Shown here one piece after another: positions 23,905 through 32,557 of a stretch of DNA of 42,670 bases. Numbering within the stretch: the stretch's first letter is position 1; each line of letters starts with the position of its first letter. The translations under genes were made by a program, and so were the position numbers. This stretch comes from Acidobacteriaceae bacterium (GTDB taxonomy: Bacteria > Acidobacteriota > Terriglobia > Terriglobales > Acidobacteriaceae), in NCBI GenBank assembly GCA_025355505.1, contig JANXZM010000073.1, forward strand, positions 1 through 42,670, in the 5' to 3' direction. Below the pieces are notes generated by a model. That model was given only the letters and a program-made list of their open reading frames with translations. It was not told the DNA's origin and made no database searches.

Positions 23905-26592
23905 TTACATGCTGAGCCGGGAGTCGCTCGAGGTGCCACCGGCTGCGGGAACGTAGCACTTGAGCGTGTAATCCATCACCATGCGATCGGCGTTGAAGCG
24001 CCAGCCCAGGGTGCGGATGGTACGCTTCATGCGTTGGATCCAGCCGCGTGGAAGGCCGTCGCGATCGCGCTGGTAGTAGAGCGGGATCACTTCTTCGCGA
24101 AGAACTCGCATCAGGTCGTCACCGTCGCGAGTGTCGTGAACATTCATGTCGGAGTGAGTTCTTCCGTTCCCGATGGCGAAGCCGTTGAGGCCGTCGTACG
24201 CTTCCGCCCACCATCCGTCCAAAACCGAGAGGTTCAAGCCGCCGTTCAAAACGACTTTTTGGCCGCTGGTTCCGGAGGCTTCGAGCGGTCGCCGCGGATT
24301 GTTAAGCCAGACGTCGACACCCTGCGTCAAATGGCGCCCAACGTTGATGTCGTAGTCTTCGACAAAAACGAATTTATCGGCAAACTGCGGGTCGCGCATG
24401 AGCTGGGCAATTTGCTGCAGGACGCGCTTGCCGGGTTCGTCGAGAGGATGCGCCTTTCCGGCAAACACGAACTGCACCGGGCGTTTCGGGTCGTTGACCA
24501 TGCTGGCTATTTTTTCGATGTCGGCCAAAATCAGATTCGCGCGCTTGTAGGTGGCAAAGCGGCGCGCAAATCCGATGGTCAGAGCATCGGGACTGAGCAC
24601 GCGTTCCAGTTGCTGGAGAACGTCTCGCGGCTCGTCGCGGCGCGCGGCCTGCTTGACGGCGCGGCGGCGCACAAATTCGATCATTTGCGACTTCAGATTG
24701 AAATGAGTCTCCCAAAGCTCGCCGTCGTCGACGTTGTCAATGCCATCCCAGATTTTGGCCTCGCTGCTGCGCAGATGCCATCCCGTACCGAGATGGCGAT
24801 CGTAGAGACGAAACATCTGCGGAGCCAACCAGGATGGGACATGGACGCCGTTGGTAACGTGTCCGATGGGAACCGCGTCTTCCAGTTTGCCCGGGGACAA
24901 TCCGGTCCACATGGCGCGGGAGACTTCCCCGTGCAGGGAGGAAACTGCATTGGCGCGCCGCGAAAGTTTCAGTCCGAGCACGGTCATGCAGAAACGTTCA
25001 TCGCTCTCGGGATTCTCGCGTCCCAGGGCCATGAAGCTTTCCCTGGAAAGACCGAGGGCCTCGCGGAGAGGTCCGAGATGCTCTTCGATCAGGTCGGCAT
25101 CGAAGCGATCATGGCCGGCGGGCACGGGAGTGTGGGTGGTGAAGACCACTTCACGGGCCACACGCGGCACGGCCTTCTCGAAGCTGATGCCCTCTTCTTC
25201 CATGCGTTGGCGAATCGCTTCCAGAACCGCAAATCCGCTATGCCCTTCATTCAGGTGAAGAACCCCGGGTGTGATGCCGAGGGCTTTCAGAGCGCGCAGG
25301 CCGCCGACGCCGAGAAGCAGTTCCTGATGCACGCGAACGCGGCCATCGCCTCCGTACAAACGCGAGGTCATCTCGCGGTCCTCGGGGGTGTTGCCTTCCA
25401 CGTCCGAGTCGAGGAGAAACAAATCGCAACGACCAACTTTCACGCGCCATACTTTTGCGTAGATGGCACCGTGGCGGGTATCGACCTGAACCAAGACAGG
25501 TCTGCCGTTTTTCCCAATGGCTGCTTCCATGGCAAGTTGGCTGACATCGGTCTCGAGGTATTCCTCGTGCTGCCAGCCGTCGCGATCGAGGCGCTGGCGG
25601 AAATATCCCTGGCCATAAAACAGGCCCACGCCTACGAGGGGGATGCCGAGATCGGAAGCGCTCTTGATGTGATCGCCGGCCAGAACTCCAAGGCCGCCGG
25701 AATAGACGGGGAGAGACTCGTGCACGCCAAATTCGGCGGAGAAATAGGCCACGGGACGGGGGCGCAGCACACCGGCGTGACGTGCACCCCAGGTTCGCTC
25801 CGCATCCTGGTACTCGCGCAGGCGTCGATAGGCGTAGTTGATCCGGCTGTGCAGGACCAGTTCGGTGGCGCGCGCTTCGAGTTTGTCGAGAGGATACTCG
25901 TTCAGCAGCGACACCGGACTGTGATTGAGCTGACTCCAGCGCAGAGGATCGAGATCGCGGAACAAGCTGGCAGAATCGTGATCCCAGCTCCACCACATGT
26001 TGCGGGCCAGCGCCCATAGCCGTTCCTGAACAGGCGCGATGAAACGGTCGAGCGTACGGGCTTCGCTCACCACGGGCGCGACCTGCTTTGCCGCCTCGGT
26101 GAGCAGGCGAATCTCATTGTCCGGATAGACTCGCGACTCCAGCGTTTGAAGCACCAGCACGCCTTGCAGCACACCACGATCAATAAGGGGAACTCCCAGA
26201 AACGATTGGTAAGCATCCTCGCCGGCTTCGCTGAAGTACTTGAAGCGAGGATGATTCCTGACCTGTTCCACGGCCACCGGGCGGACCTGTTCGGCGACCA
26301 AGCCGACGAGTCCTTCATTGACTGCCATGCGCAGCTTGCCGAGGCATTCCCGGCGCAGCCCGAGCGTTGCGGCGAGAACGAGATTGGCGCGGTCGGGCTC
26401 CAGCAGGTAGGCGGAGCAAACATCGGCGCCAAACCGCCTGGCAATCAAGGCGACAACGTTCATCAGGGTATCGGCTGGTTTGCCGGGCTCCGCCGCCAAG
26501 TTCGCGATTTCCTCCCACGTCAGCACATAGCTGGCATCGAGAGAGCAGGCAGCGTGGTCTTGATCCTCAACTAGCTCATTCGGTCGGTCCAA
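23905..26592 (-). CDS. Alpha-glucan phosphorylase with N-terminal GAF domain
   Basis: About 895 residues. The N-terminal 180 or so form a GAF-type sensor domain (ADTLMNVVALIARRFGADVCSAYLLEPD...FLGVPLIDRGVLQGVLVLQT), closest in feel to the GAF domain of PtsP-type phosphotransferases. From about residue 200 it is a GT35 alpha-glucan phosphorylase of the short bacterial type: VAYFSAEFGVHESLPVYSGGLGVLAGDH, HLNEGHSGFAVLE, TTHTPVPAGHDRF, IGFARRFATYKRANL, and EASGTSGQKVVLNG with the PLP Lys. The reaction releases glucose-1-phosphate from glycogen or maltodextrin. The start is uncertain. TTG at 26592, with GGAG 7-8 nt upstream, is preferred; a further TTG at 26688 has no ribosome site. The GAF domain suggests control of glycogen breakdown by a small ligand, which is inference. 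The aldo/keto reductase gene is divergent. Confidence 0.92.
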   Translation of the reverse strand: MDRPNELVEDQDHAACSLDASYVLTWEEIANLAAEPGKPADTLMNVVALIARRFGADVCSAYLLEPDRANLVLAATLGLRRECLGKLRMAVNEGLVGLVAEQVRPVAVEQVRNHPRFKYFSEAGEDAYQSFLGVPLIDRGVLQGVLVLQTLESRVYPDNEIRLLTEAAKQVAPVVSEARTLDRFIAPVQERLWALARNMWWSWDHDSASLFRDLDPLRWSQLNHSPVSLLNEYPLDKLEARATELVLHSRINYAYRRLREYQDAERTWGARHAGVLRPRPVAYFSAEFGVHESLPVYSGGLGVLAGDHIKSASDLGIPLVGVGLFYGQGYFRQRLDRDGWQHEEYLETDVSQLAMEAAIGKNGRPVLVQVDTRHGAIYAKVWRVKVGRCDLFLLDSDVEGNTPEDREMTSRLYGGDGRVRVHQELLLGVGGLRALKALGITPGVLHLNEGHSGFAVLEAIRQRMEEEGISFEKAVPRVAREVVFTTHTPVPAGHDRFDADLIEEHLGPLREALGLSRESFMALGRENPESDERFCMTVLGLKLSRRANAVSSLHGEVSRAMWTGLSPGKLEDAVPIGHVTNGVHVPSWLAPQMFRLYDRHLGTGWHLRSSEAKIWDGIDNVDDGELWETHFNLKSQMIEFVRRRAVKQAARRDEPRDVLQQLERVLSPDALTIGFARRFATYKRANLILADIEKIASMVNDPKRPVQFVFAGKAHPLDEPGKRVLQQIAQLMRDPQFADKFVFVEDYDINVGRHLTQGVDVWLNNPRRPLEASGTSGQKVVLNGGLNLSVLDGWWAEAYDGLNGFAIGNGRTHSDMNVHDTRDGDDLMRVLREEVIPLYYQRDRDGLPRGWIQRMKRTIRTLGWRFNADRMVMDYTLKCYVPAAGGTSSDSRLSM

Positions 26593-27016
26593 ATCTTGTC
26601 TCCATTTGCTTAAATTGCTTACGGCCTGCCACCGGTCACCCAGTAACCAGCCCGGCGCGAAGACGGTTAGAACCAACCATCCCCCCAAGTCATTCTATCG
26701 GGTGAAAACAGCACTGCTCCACATGGGACATGGCATTGTTGATTACCACGGTGCGCAACGGATGGCCGTGTTGCTGCTTTGCGTTTGCGCTATTGACGGC
26801 ATGGCACCGGGCCAAAGACTTTAGAATCCGGTTCGCACTGAGTCCAATTGAAATTGTTTATGGAGCGCATTATCGTACGACGACTGCTGGCTCAGATCGG
26901 CACCTTATTATTATCGAGTTATACTTTAGGCGCCCTGCTTCGGCGTAGCACTTCAGTATCGCACTGCGGCGTCGAGAGCAGAAGCCGGCCGGGTCTTCAG
27001 AGGAGAAAAGAAAACG
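26593..27016. other. Divergent intergenic region
   Basis: This 424-bp region must hold the promoters of the phosphorylase gene (minus) and the aldo/keto reductase gene (plus). The plus-side promoter candidate is listed separately. On the minus side I see no convincing -35/-10 pair. No gene is recognised here. Confidence 0.4.
26897..26925 (+). promoter_or_regulatory. Candidate promoter of the aldo/keto reductase gene
   Basis: -35 TCGGCA (26897-26902), a 17-nt spacer and -10 TATACT (26920-26925). The leader to the ATG at 27017 would be about 85 nt. The match is decent but untested. Confidence 0.45.
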
Positions 27017-28000
27017 ATGCAATACCGTCAACTTGGACGCACCCCTTGGAAGGTTTCGGACGTCAGCTTTGGCGCTTGGGCCATCGGCGGCGCGTGGGGC
27101 AGCGTTTCGGACGACGAATCTCTCACGGCGCTGCACCAGGCCGTCGATTGCGGAGTGAATTTTATCGATACCGCCGACGTGTATGGCGATGGCCGCAGTG
27201 AACGCCTCATTGCCCAGCTGAAGAAGAGCGCAAAGGGCGAGATCGTGGTTGCCACGAAAGCTGGCCGCCGTCTGCCGCGACAGACAGTCGAAGGATACAG
27301 CCGCCAGAACCTGACCATGTGGGTCGAAGACAGTTTGCGGAATCTTTCCTGCGACAGCCTTGACCTGCTGCAACTGCATTGCCCGCCGAGCGCGCTGTAT
27401 GATCGGGCGGAAACCTTCGGGATACTGGATGACCTGGTGCGAGCGGGCAAGATTCGCTATTACGGTGTGAGCGTCGAGAAAATCGAAGAAGGGCTCAAGG
27501 CTATCGAGTTCCCCAACGTGCAGACGGTGCAAATCATTTTCAACTGTTTCCGCCAGCGTCCGGCGGACCAGTTCTTCGCGCGAGCCAAACAAAAGCGGGT
27601 AGGCATCCTCGCTCGTGTGCCGCTCGCCAGTGGCCTGCTGACCGGCAAATTCCGTGAAGATTCCACCTTCGCCGCAGACGACCACCGGAATTTCAATCGC
27701 CAGGGGCAAGCCTTCGATATGGGGGAGACATTTTCCGGCGTGGACTACAAGGTCGGGCTGGAAGCGGTGGAAGAGATGCGAGCGCTTTTGCCGGCCGGCG
27801 TCTCGATGAGTCAGTTCGCCCTGCGCTGGATCCTAATGTTCGACGCAGTCACCTGCGCGATTCCCGGCGGCAAGCGGGCGGAGCAGGTTGCGGACAACAG
27901 CCGGGCCTCGGACCTCCCACCGCTTACCGACGATGTCATGACAGGGGTACGGCGCATCTACGACGAAAAAATTCGTCCGCTGGTGCAAAATCGCTGGTAG
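27017..28000 (+). CDS. Aldo/keto reductase
   Basis: A 327-residue NAD(P)H-dependent oxidoreductase with a TIM-barrel fold. The catalytic tetrad is complete: Asp51 and Tyr56 in FIDTADVYGDGRSE, Lys81 in VVATKAGR, and His121 in DLLQLHCPP. The C-terminal cofactor region includes AIPGGKRAEQVADN. The form resembles the YajO/YhdN-type bacterial reductases (AKR families 11-13), which act on varied aldehydes and sugars; the substrate cannot be told. The ATG at 27017 follows AGGAG (27001-27005) at a longish spacing of 11 nt. It stands alone on the plus strand, divergent from the phosphorylase gene and convergent with htrA. Confidence 0.94.
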   Translation: MQYRQLGRTPWKVSDVSFGAWAIGGAWGSVSDDESLTALHQAVDCGVNFIDTADVYGDGRSERLIAQLKKSAKGEIVVATKAGRRLPRQTVEGYSRQNLTMWVEDSLRNLSCDSLDLLQLHCPPSALYDRAETFGILDDLVRAGKIRYYGVSVEKIEEGLKAIEFPNVQTVQIIFNCFRQRPADQFFARAKQKRVGILARVPLASGLLTGKFREDSTFAADDHRNFNRQGQAFDMGETFSGVDYKVGLEAVEEMRALLPAGVSMSQFALRWILMFDAVTCAIPGGKRAEQVADNSRASDLPPLTDDVMTGVRRIYDEKIRPLVQNRW

Positions 28001-28009
28001 CCGAAAGCC

Positions 28010-28045
28010 GGGCGTCCCCGCCCGGCTGGACCCGCGGGGACGCCC
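28010..28045. terminator. Strong hairpin between convergent genes
   Basis: Perfect 12-bp GC-rich arms GGGCGTCCCCGC (28010-28021) and GCGGGGACGCCC (28034-28045) with a 12-nt loop lie 10 nt after the reductase stop and 38 nt before the end of convergent htrA. There is no T-tract on either side, so it is either a bidirectional transcript-end structure or a REP-like hairpin. Confidence 0.55.
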
Positions 28046-28083
28046 ATCCCTCCATCGTAACCACTCACCACGCGGCGATGGCG

Positions 28084-29619
28084 CTAACCCTGCGATGGAT
28101 GCAACACGCGGAAGGTGCTGCCTCCGTTCGACCACACCAGCACGAGCGCATCCTCGCCGTTCGGCACGTTGGATAACATCTGTGCCACTTCGGCCGCAGA
28201 TTTCATCGGGTGCCGGTTCACTTCCAGGATCACGTCGCCCCGCTGCAAGCCCGCATTATCGGCCGGGCTGCCGGGTTGAACTTCTTCGACAATCGCGCCT
28301 TGAACCGATCGTTCTGCCTGCGCCCTCTCTTGCAATTCGTTCCGGACGTCCGGAGTCAAGTCACCCAGCCTCAGCCCCCAGCGCCCCTTCCCGTGCTCGC
28401 CGGCGGCGGTCTCGGCGCCTTTGCCCCCGCCGAGCGCTTCCAGCGTCACCGGAATGTTCGTCGATTTGCTGTCACGCATTACGCCCAGATGGATGGTGTC
28501 ACCCGGCCGCTTCTGTCCGACCACCATTTGCAATTGACCAGCGTCGGTCACGGGCTTTCCGTCGAGTTCGGTAATCACGTCTCCCGTGCGCAAGCCCGCT
28601 TTCGCTCCGGGCGCGTCCGGCTCAACCTCGCTGACTAGCGCTCCCTCGGCTTTGTTCATCTGGAAAAACTTCGCGTTGTCGGGAGTAACGTCAGCGATCT
28701 GAATTCCTATAAACGCGTGAGTTACTTTGCCGTCGCGAATCAATGTTTCCACCGTAGGCTGGACAATCTGGGAAGGAATCGCGAAGCCCATCCCTGAGAA
28801 TGATCCCGACGATGAAATCAGAAAGGTATTGATTCCGATAAGTTCACCGCGAGCATTGACCAGGGCTCCGCCGGAATTTCCGGGATTGATGGCAGCGTCG
28901 GTCTGGATGAACTCGCCCGGCTTGCGCCGGTCACTTGCGTCAGGATTGGGGCGGTTTAGAGCGCTGACGATGCCGCGCGTCACCGTGAAGCGGTATCCGT
29001 ATGGATTCCCGAAAGCGAGCACCGTCTGTCCCGGATGCAATCCGGCCGAGTTACCCCAGGGCACGCTCGGCAAGTTCGTTCCATTGACCTTGATGACTGC
29101 GAGGTCGGTCAGCGGGTCGGCGCCCACCAACTTAGCCGCCAAAACCTCCCGGTTACTCATGGTCACGCGAATATCGACAGCTCCGTCGATAACATGGTTG
29201 TTAGTAACGATATATCCGTCGGGAGAAATGATCACGCCGCTTCCTAATCCGTGTTCCATTCTGTTCTGCGGCTGCGCAGGAGAATTGAATTGACGCCCGA
29301 ATGGATTGCCCGGGCCAAAGAATTGCTGCATGTCAGGCATACCTTCGGAACCACCCTGCTGCGGGTTGGACTTGGACACCACGGTGACATTCACGACTGC
29401 CGGGGTAACTCGTGCGGCCAGGGTTTCCATGGCGCGGTCGAGCGTGAGCAACGCGCCCACGCTGTTGTCATCAAGCGGAGCCGCGGCCGGAGCCGCCACC
29501 CCTGCCTTTGCCGACTTCGCATAGTTGAACGTCGCCACGGACCCAACTGCCACCACGGCAATCAGAGCCACTACCAGGCGTCTGGCCACCACTGCCTTAC
29601 AACGTTTGATCCACGTCAT
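28084..29619 (-). CDS. HtrA/DegP-type periplasmic serine protease
   Basis: A 511-residue DegP/DegQ-like protease-chaperone. The N-terminal hydrophobic segment (about 12-32) is a signal peptide or anchor. The trypsin-like domain has the catalytic triad His142 (TNNHVIDG), Asp172 (TDLAVIKV) and Ser249 (NPGNSGGALV). A Gly/Gln/Pro-rich stretch (about 85-120) precedes it, as in Do-type proteases. Two PDZ domains follow, about 300-390 (FIGIQIADVTPDNA...GLRTGDVITELDGKPV) and 420-505 (GLRLGDLTPDVRNEL...GLQRGDVILEVNRHP). It degrades or refolds damaged envelope proteins. The ATG at 29619 has AAGGAG about 9 nt upstream. A BlaI-box-like inverted repeat lies 32 nt upstream of the start, and the gene follows the M56/BlaI pair on the same strand, suggesting shared control. 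Confidence 0.95.
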   Translation of the reverse strand: MTWIKRCKAVVARRLVVALIAVVAVGSVATFNYAKSAKAGVAAPAAAPLDDNSVGALLTLDRAMETLAARVTPAVVNVTVVSKSNPQQGGSEGMPDMQQFFGPGNPFGRQFNSPAQPQNRMEHGLGSGVIISPDGYIVTNNHVIDGAVDIRVTMSNREVLAAKLVGADPLTDLAVIKVNGTNLPSVPWGNSAGLHPGQTVLAFGNPYGYRFTVTRGIVSALNRPNPDASDRRKPGEFIQTDAAINPGNSGGALVNARGELIGINTFLISSSGSFSGMGFAIPSQIVQPTVETLIRDGKVTHAFIGIQIADVTPDNAKFFQMNKAEGALVSEVEPDAPGAKAGLRTGDVITELDGKPVTDAGQLQMVVGQKRPGDTIHLGVMRDSKSTNIPVTLEALGGGKGAETAAGEHGKGRWGLRLGDLTPDVRNELQERAQAERSVQGAIVEEVQPGSPADNAGLQRGDVILEVNRHPMKSAAEVAQMLSNVPNGEDALVLVWSNGGSTFRVLHPSQG

Positions 29620-29650
29620 TTTCTTTTCTCCTTGTTACCACTAATCTGTG

Positions 29651-29668
29651 CAACTAATTATGCAGTTG
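29651..29668. promoter_or_regulatory. BlaI-box-like inverted repeat upstream of htrA
   Basis: CAACT and AGTTG arms around an 8-nt centre (CAACTAATTATGCAGTTG). Twelve of sixteen aligned positions, AACTAATTnnnnAGTT, are shared with the inverted repeat upstream of the blaI-like gene at 31581-31596. The distance to the start codon is similar in the two cases. BlaI-family operators are short dyads, often with ACTA/TAGT or TACA/TGTA half-sites, so BlaI control of htrA is plausible but inferred. Confidence 0.5.
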
Positions 29669-29690
29669 TTACTTGCAAAAATTTTTCCGT

Positions 29691-31142
29691 CTAAATCGAG
29701 TTAGCCGCGGGCACGCCCAGCAACCGGTCGCGGGCTGGGTTTACGAATGTAACTTGCCACACATAAACACTCCACACCGACGAATCGGGAGTTACATATT
29801 GCGTAGCTTCAATAAAGACCAGCGTTCGAAATTGAGGGACGATTTCCTGGTTCGCTCTGGCGCTGGTCGCAACTAGCCGGGCGGGCGGAGGTGCGGCGTT
29901 CCATCGGGCAATCACTGCCGGGGCCTGAGCAAGCTGGCGTCCGGCAACCGCATGTGGACGTGGAATGGAGCGACGGGCGGGGACGCGCGGCTCTCCACTA
30001 GCGGACGGAAACGATTGGGACGCGGGCTGGCGGACCGCAGCCGTGTATTTACGAGCGGAAACACTTGCCTCCGCGCCACGATCAAACGCAACAAGCTGGG
30101 GCGCGCGCGGCAGCAGCGCGAGGCAGACCACGGAAAAAACGCCGACCATCGCCAGCGCCGGTTTCCAGACGCGCGTAGCCACTGGCCGCGTGGTGTCGAG
30201 AATCTGCGCGAGCCGCAGCGAAGCCTCGCGGGCTCGGTGCACCGCTGCCTGAGCCATCGACCATGGTTTGTCCGCCAGCAGTTTGTGCGCCAGACGATGC
30301 GCCAGGCTTTTTTCCAGCAGCGAAACCAGGCAACTGGCGTATCCGTGCGGGTTGGCAGTTTCGGCCAGCACGGCGTCGTCACAAGCCATCTCGCGTTCCA
30401 CGGAAAGCCGGCTCTCAATCCACCACACCGCGGGATGAAAGAAGAACAGAGCGCGCACGATTTTCTGAATCAGATTTGTCCAGTCATCCCAGCGCCGCAG
30501 GTGCGCGAATTCGTGCAGCAGGATGACGTTGAGATCTTCGGGTGGCAGTTCTTGCAGCGCCCAGGCTGGCAGGACGATTGTCCGGTTGAAGAAGCCGAGG
30601 GCGGCAGGCACGCGCACGGAATCTGACGTGGCGATCATTACTGAGCCTGAGGCGACTGAGCCTGAGGCGAGCGAACCTGACGCGCGAATTGCATCTACCG
30701 TTTTTCGTACCGCCGGGTCGAGTTCTGCGACGACAATTGCAGTGCAACTCCGGCGAAGCTGTCGCAGGCGCCAAAGCCCCGCCGCCAGACGAGCCATCGC
30801 CGCGCACGCTCCCAAAGCCCATGCAAGAAAGACGAAAAGCGCCCAGCGGCTGGGTATCGTAATCGCAGGCTGCGCGCTTCCCCATGACATCGGCGCTGAC
30901 ATAAACGACGACATCCCAACCGCCATCAGCCCCCGCCCTTCGCCGAAACCGCTGAACACAGGAAGCGCAGCGACGGTCAGCAATGCCAGGAACCAGACGG
31001 CAAATCGGGTTCCCGAATTTTGCCTGCGCAAAACACGCAGCAACACCCACGCAAAAAGAGCGACCAGGAATCCTGCGGGTAGCGCGTTGAGCATGCGCTC
31101 GATCGAAATCTGCGCGACTGTCTGCATGGCAAGCCAGCTCAT
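29691..31142 (-). CDS. BlaR1/MecR1-like M56 membrane metallopeptidase
   Basis: A 483-residue integral membrane protein with helices near residues 20-38, 48-63, 100-122 and about 315-335. The zinc-peptidase motif is HEFAH (His210, Glu211, His214), and a downstream ESRLSVEREMACDDAVL segment supplies the usual third ligand. In BlaR1/MecR1 this domain activates cleavage of the partner repressor. Unlike those proteins it has no C-terminal penicillin-binding sensor. The tail of about 150 residues is Ala/Pro/Arg-rich and ends in a short beta-looking segment (FIEATQYVTPDSSVWSVYVWQVTFV). The signal is therefore probably not a beta-lactam. A small in-frame Ser/Gly repeat (GSLASGSVASGSVM) lies near residue 160. 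The ATG overlaps the blaI stop by 4 bp. Confidence 0.92.
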   Translation of the reverse strand: MSWLAMQTVAQISIERMLNALPAGFLVALFAWVLLRVLRRQNSGTRFAVWFLALLTVAALPVFSGFGEGRGLMAVGMSSFMSAPMSWGSAQPAITIPSRWALFVFLAWALGACAAMARLAAGLWRLRQLRRSCTAIVVAELDPAVRKTVDAIRASGSLASGSVASGSVMIATSDSVRVPAALGFFNRTIVLPAWALQELPPEDLNVILLHEFAHLRRWDDWTNLIQKIVRALFFFHPAVWWIESRLSVEREMACDDAVLAETANPHGYASCLVSLLEKSLAHRLAHKLLADKPWSMAQAAVHRAREASLRLAQILDTTRPVATRVWKPALAMVGVFSVVCLALLPRAPQLVAFDRGAEASVSARKYTAAVRQPASQSFPSASGEPRVPARRSIPRPHAVAGRQLAQAPAVIARWNAAPPPARLVATSARANQEIVPQFRTLVFIEATQYVTPDSSVWSVYVWQVTFVNPARDRLLGVPAANSI

Positions 31143-31537
31143 TTCACGTCCTTCCCAATCGTGTCTTTTTGAACCAGCATCTCGCGCAGGCGTGCAATTT
31201 CTTCCGGCTCGATGCCTTGGTCCTCGAGGAGGTTCAAAACGAGCTGCTCGTGAGAGTTCTTGAAAAAGCGGCTTACCAGGTGCCGGATCTCCGACCGCGT
31301 TGCCTCTTTTTTCTCGACCAGTGGCGTGTACACATGCGCCCGTCCATCCTTCAGATGTTTCAGATAGCCCTTTCTCTCCAGTACACGGATGGTGGTGAGG
31401 ATGGAGTTATAGGCTAGCGCTGGCTTCTCGGTAATAGAATCAAGCACTTGCTGAACCGTGCCCGATCCCTTTCCCCACAGGACGTTCATGATCCGCAGCT
31501 CGGCTTCGGTCAAAGTTCCCGATTGTCTTGGCGGCAC
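31139..31537 (-). CDS. BlaI/MecI-family repressor
   Basis: A 132-residue winged-helix repressor. The N-terminal DNA-binding part reads LTEAELRIMNVLWGKGSGTVQQVLDSI...AYNSILTTIRVLERKGYLKHLKDGRAHVYTPL, the standard BlaI/MecI pattern. The C-terminal helices dimerise and hold the region cleaved when the partner M56 peptidase is activated. The GTG start at 31537 has GAGGAGG about 8 nt upstream. It is translationally coupled to the M56 gene by a 4-bp overlap. An inverted repeat 43 nt upstream is its probable own operator. Confidence 0.96.
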   Translation of the reverse strand: MPPRQSGTLTEAELRIMNVLWGKGSGTVQQVLDSITEKPALAYNSILTTIRVLERKGYLKHLKDGRAHVYTPLVEKKEATRSEIRHLVSRFFKNSHEQLVLNLLEDQGIEPEEIARLREMLVQKDTIGKDVK

Positions 31538-31580
31538 CGAACGCCCTCCTCACCCTTTGACGCGCCACGCGGCGAAAGGT

Positions 31581-31596
31581 AACTAATTCTTTAGTT
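31581..31596. promoter_or_regulatory. Probable BlaI operator
   Basis: Perfect 6-bp inverted repeat AACTAA-TTCT-TTAGTT, 44-59 nt upstream of the blaI-like start codon. Position and symmetry suit autoregulation by the BlaI-type repressor. A related site lies upstream of htrA at 29651-29668. Confidence 0.65.
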
Positions 31597-31682
31597 GCAC
31601 GAAGGAAGCTGAGGGTTGCTTCCCCGGGTGAGGACCGCTCGCGCTGCGGCTGGGCAGTGCGAACGGGATATCCCACTTTCGA

Positions 31683-32408
31683 TCAGTGCGCCTTTTCCAT
31701 CGCCACCGCGCGCGGAAACAAAATGTTATTTTCGAGATGAATGTGCTGATGCAAGTCCGCCTCAAATTCCGCCAGGGCTTTATAGAGAGTCTGGTAGCTG
31801 ACGCAGGCGTCGACTGGAGCGGAATAGCCGTGACTCGCCTCGCGCATGGCACGTAACGCATTTCCGGCGGAATCATGCTCATGCTCCATCATGGAAACCG
31901 GGTTCTGCACCGTGCCAAACGGCGCTGGCACCATCGGTTCCTTCTCGATCACAGCCTCTTCCATTCTTTTCACGTACGGAAACAGCACCATCTCTTCCTT
32001 CATCAGGTGAGTGGTCAATTCCTGGGCAAGGCCCTGGAACACCCCGCGAATCCGCAGAAGCTCGGGGTGATTTTTCCCGTGCACGGAGCAAACTTTGTCG
32101 AAGAGGGGAGCGAGACGGGCGAGTTCCTCACGTGTGTAAACGTGGTGAGTATTCTTGATGTGCGCGATCAGATCGCCTAGAGCTTTTGTCCGCCAGTTGT
32201 GATTTTCTTCCACGGCATGCGCCGACTGATCGGCCTTCTCCAGTGCATCCAGCACCTGATCCGTGTTCAGCTTCGCAGCGCGGCAAGCTTCATCCAGCGA
32301 CTTGTTGCCGCCACAACAATAGTCGATCCCCAGTTTTTCAAACACTCTTGTGGCGGCTAGGTTTTCCAGAGCCAACTCTCTTACGGTTTTTTCAGTGGTA
32401 ACGCTCAT
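31683..32408 (-). CDS. ric: Iron-sulfur cluster repair di-iron protein (Ric/ScdA/YtfE)
   Basis: A 241-residue protein repairing iron-sulfur clusters damaged by nitric oxide or oxidants in the cytoplasm. The N-terminal ScdA domain has the conserved DYCCGG (residues about 29-34) preceded by VRELALENLAATRVFEKLGI. The hemerythrin-like C-terminal domain supplies His/Glu ligands in HIKNTHHVYTREEL, CSVHGKNHPEL, THLMKEEMVLFPYV, MEHEHDSAG and LHQHIHLENNILFPRA. The length matches YtfE/ScdA. The ATG at 32408 has a strong AGGAGG ribosome site 6 nt upstream. The Crp/Fnr-type regulator gene lies 149 nt upstream on the same strand, a common pairing for nitrosative-stress genes. Confidence 0.95.
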   Translation of the reverse strand: MSVTTEKTVRELALENLAATRVFEKLGIDYCCGGNKSLDEACRAAKLNTDQVLDALEKADQSAHAVEENHNWRTKALGDLIAHIKNTHHVYTREELARLAPLFDKVCSVHGKNHPELLRIRGVFQGLAQELTTHLMKEEMVLFPYVKRMEEAVIEKEPMVPAPFGTVQNPVSMMEHEHDSAGNALRAMREASHGYSAPVDACVSYQTLYKALAEFEADLHQHIHLENNILFPRAVAMEKAH

Positions 32409-32557
32409 TGCATCCTCCTGCGAGCCGGCTACGGGCCCCGGCCACGCTTTGATCTTTTGACGTTAGCGGAGCGAGGCGAGGCTGGCGATGACTTTTGTCA
32501 CACTCGTCACGGGACGAAAGACAAGACGAGAAATGGTCTTGCTGGAAGCGAGCGCAA

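Noticed and set aside
24034-26019. A 661-codon open frame on the plus strand opposite the glucan phosphorylase gene
   Set aside because: It is fully antisense to a gene with strong family motifs, has no ribosome site and no recognisable domain. It is a codon-bias shadow.
32449-32466. TTGAT-like half-site upstream of ric considered as an FNR/DNR box
   Set aside because: Only one half matches TTGAT. The second half (TGACG) departs too far from ATCAA to be reported as a site.
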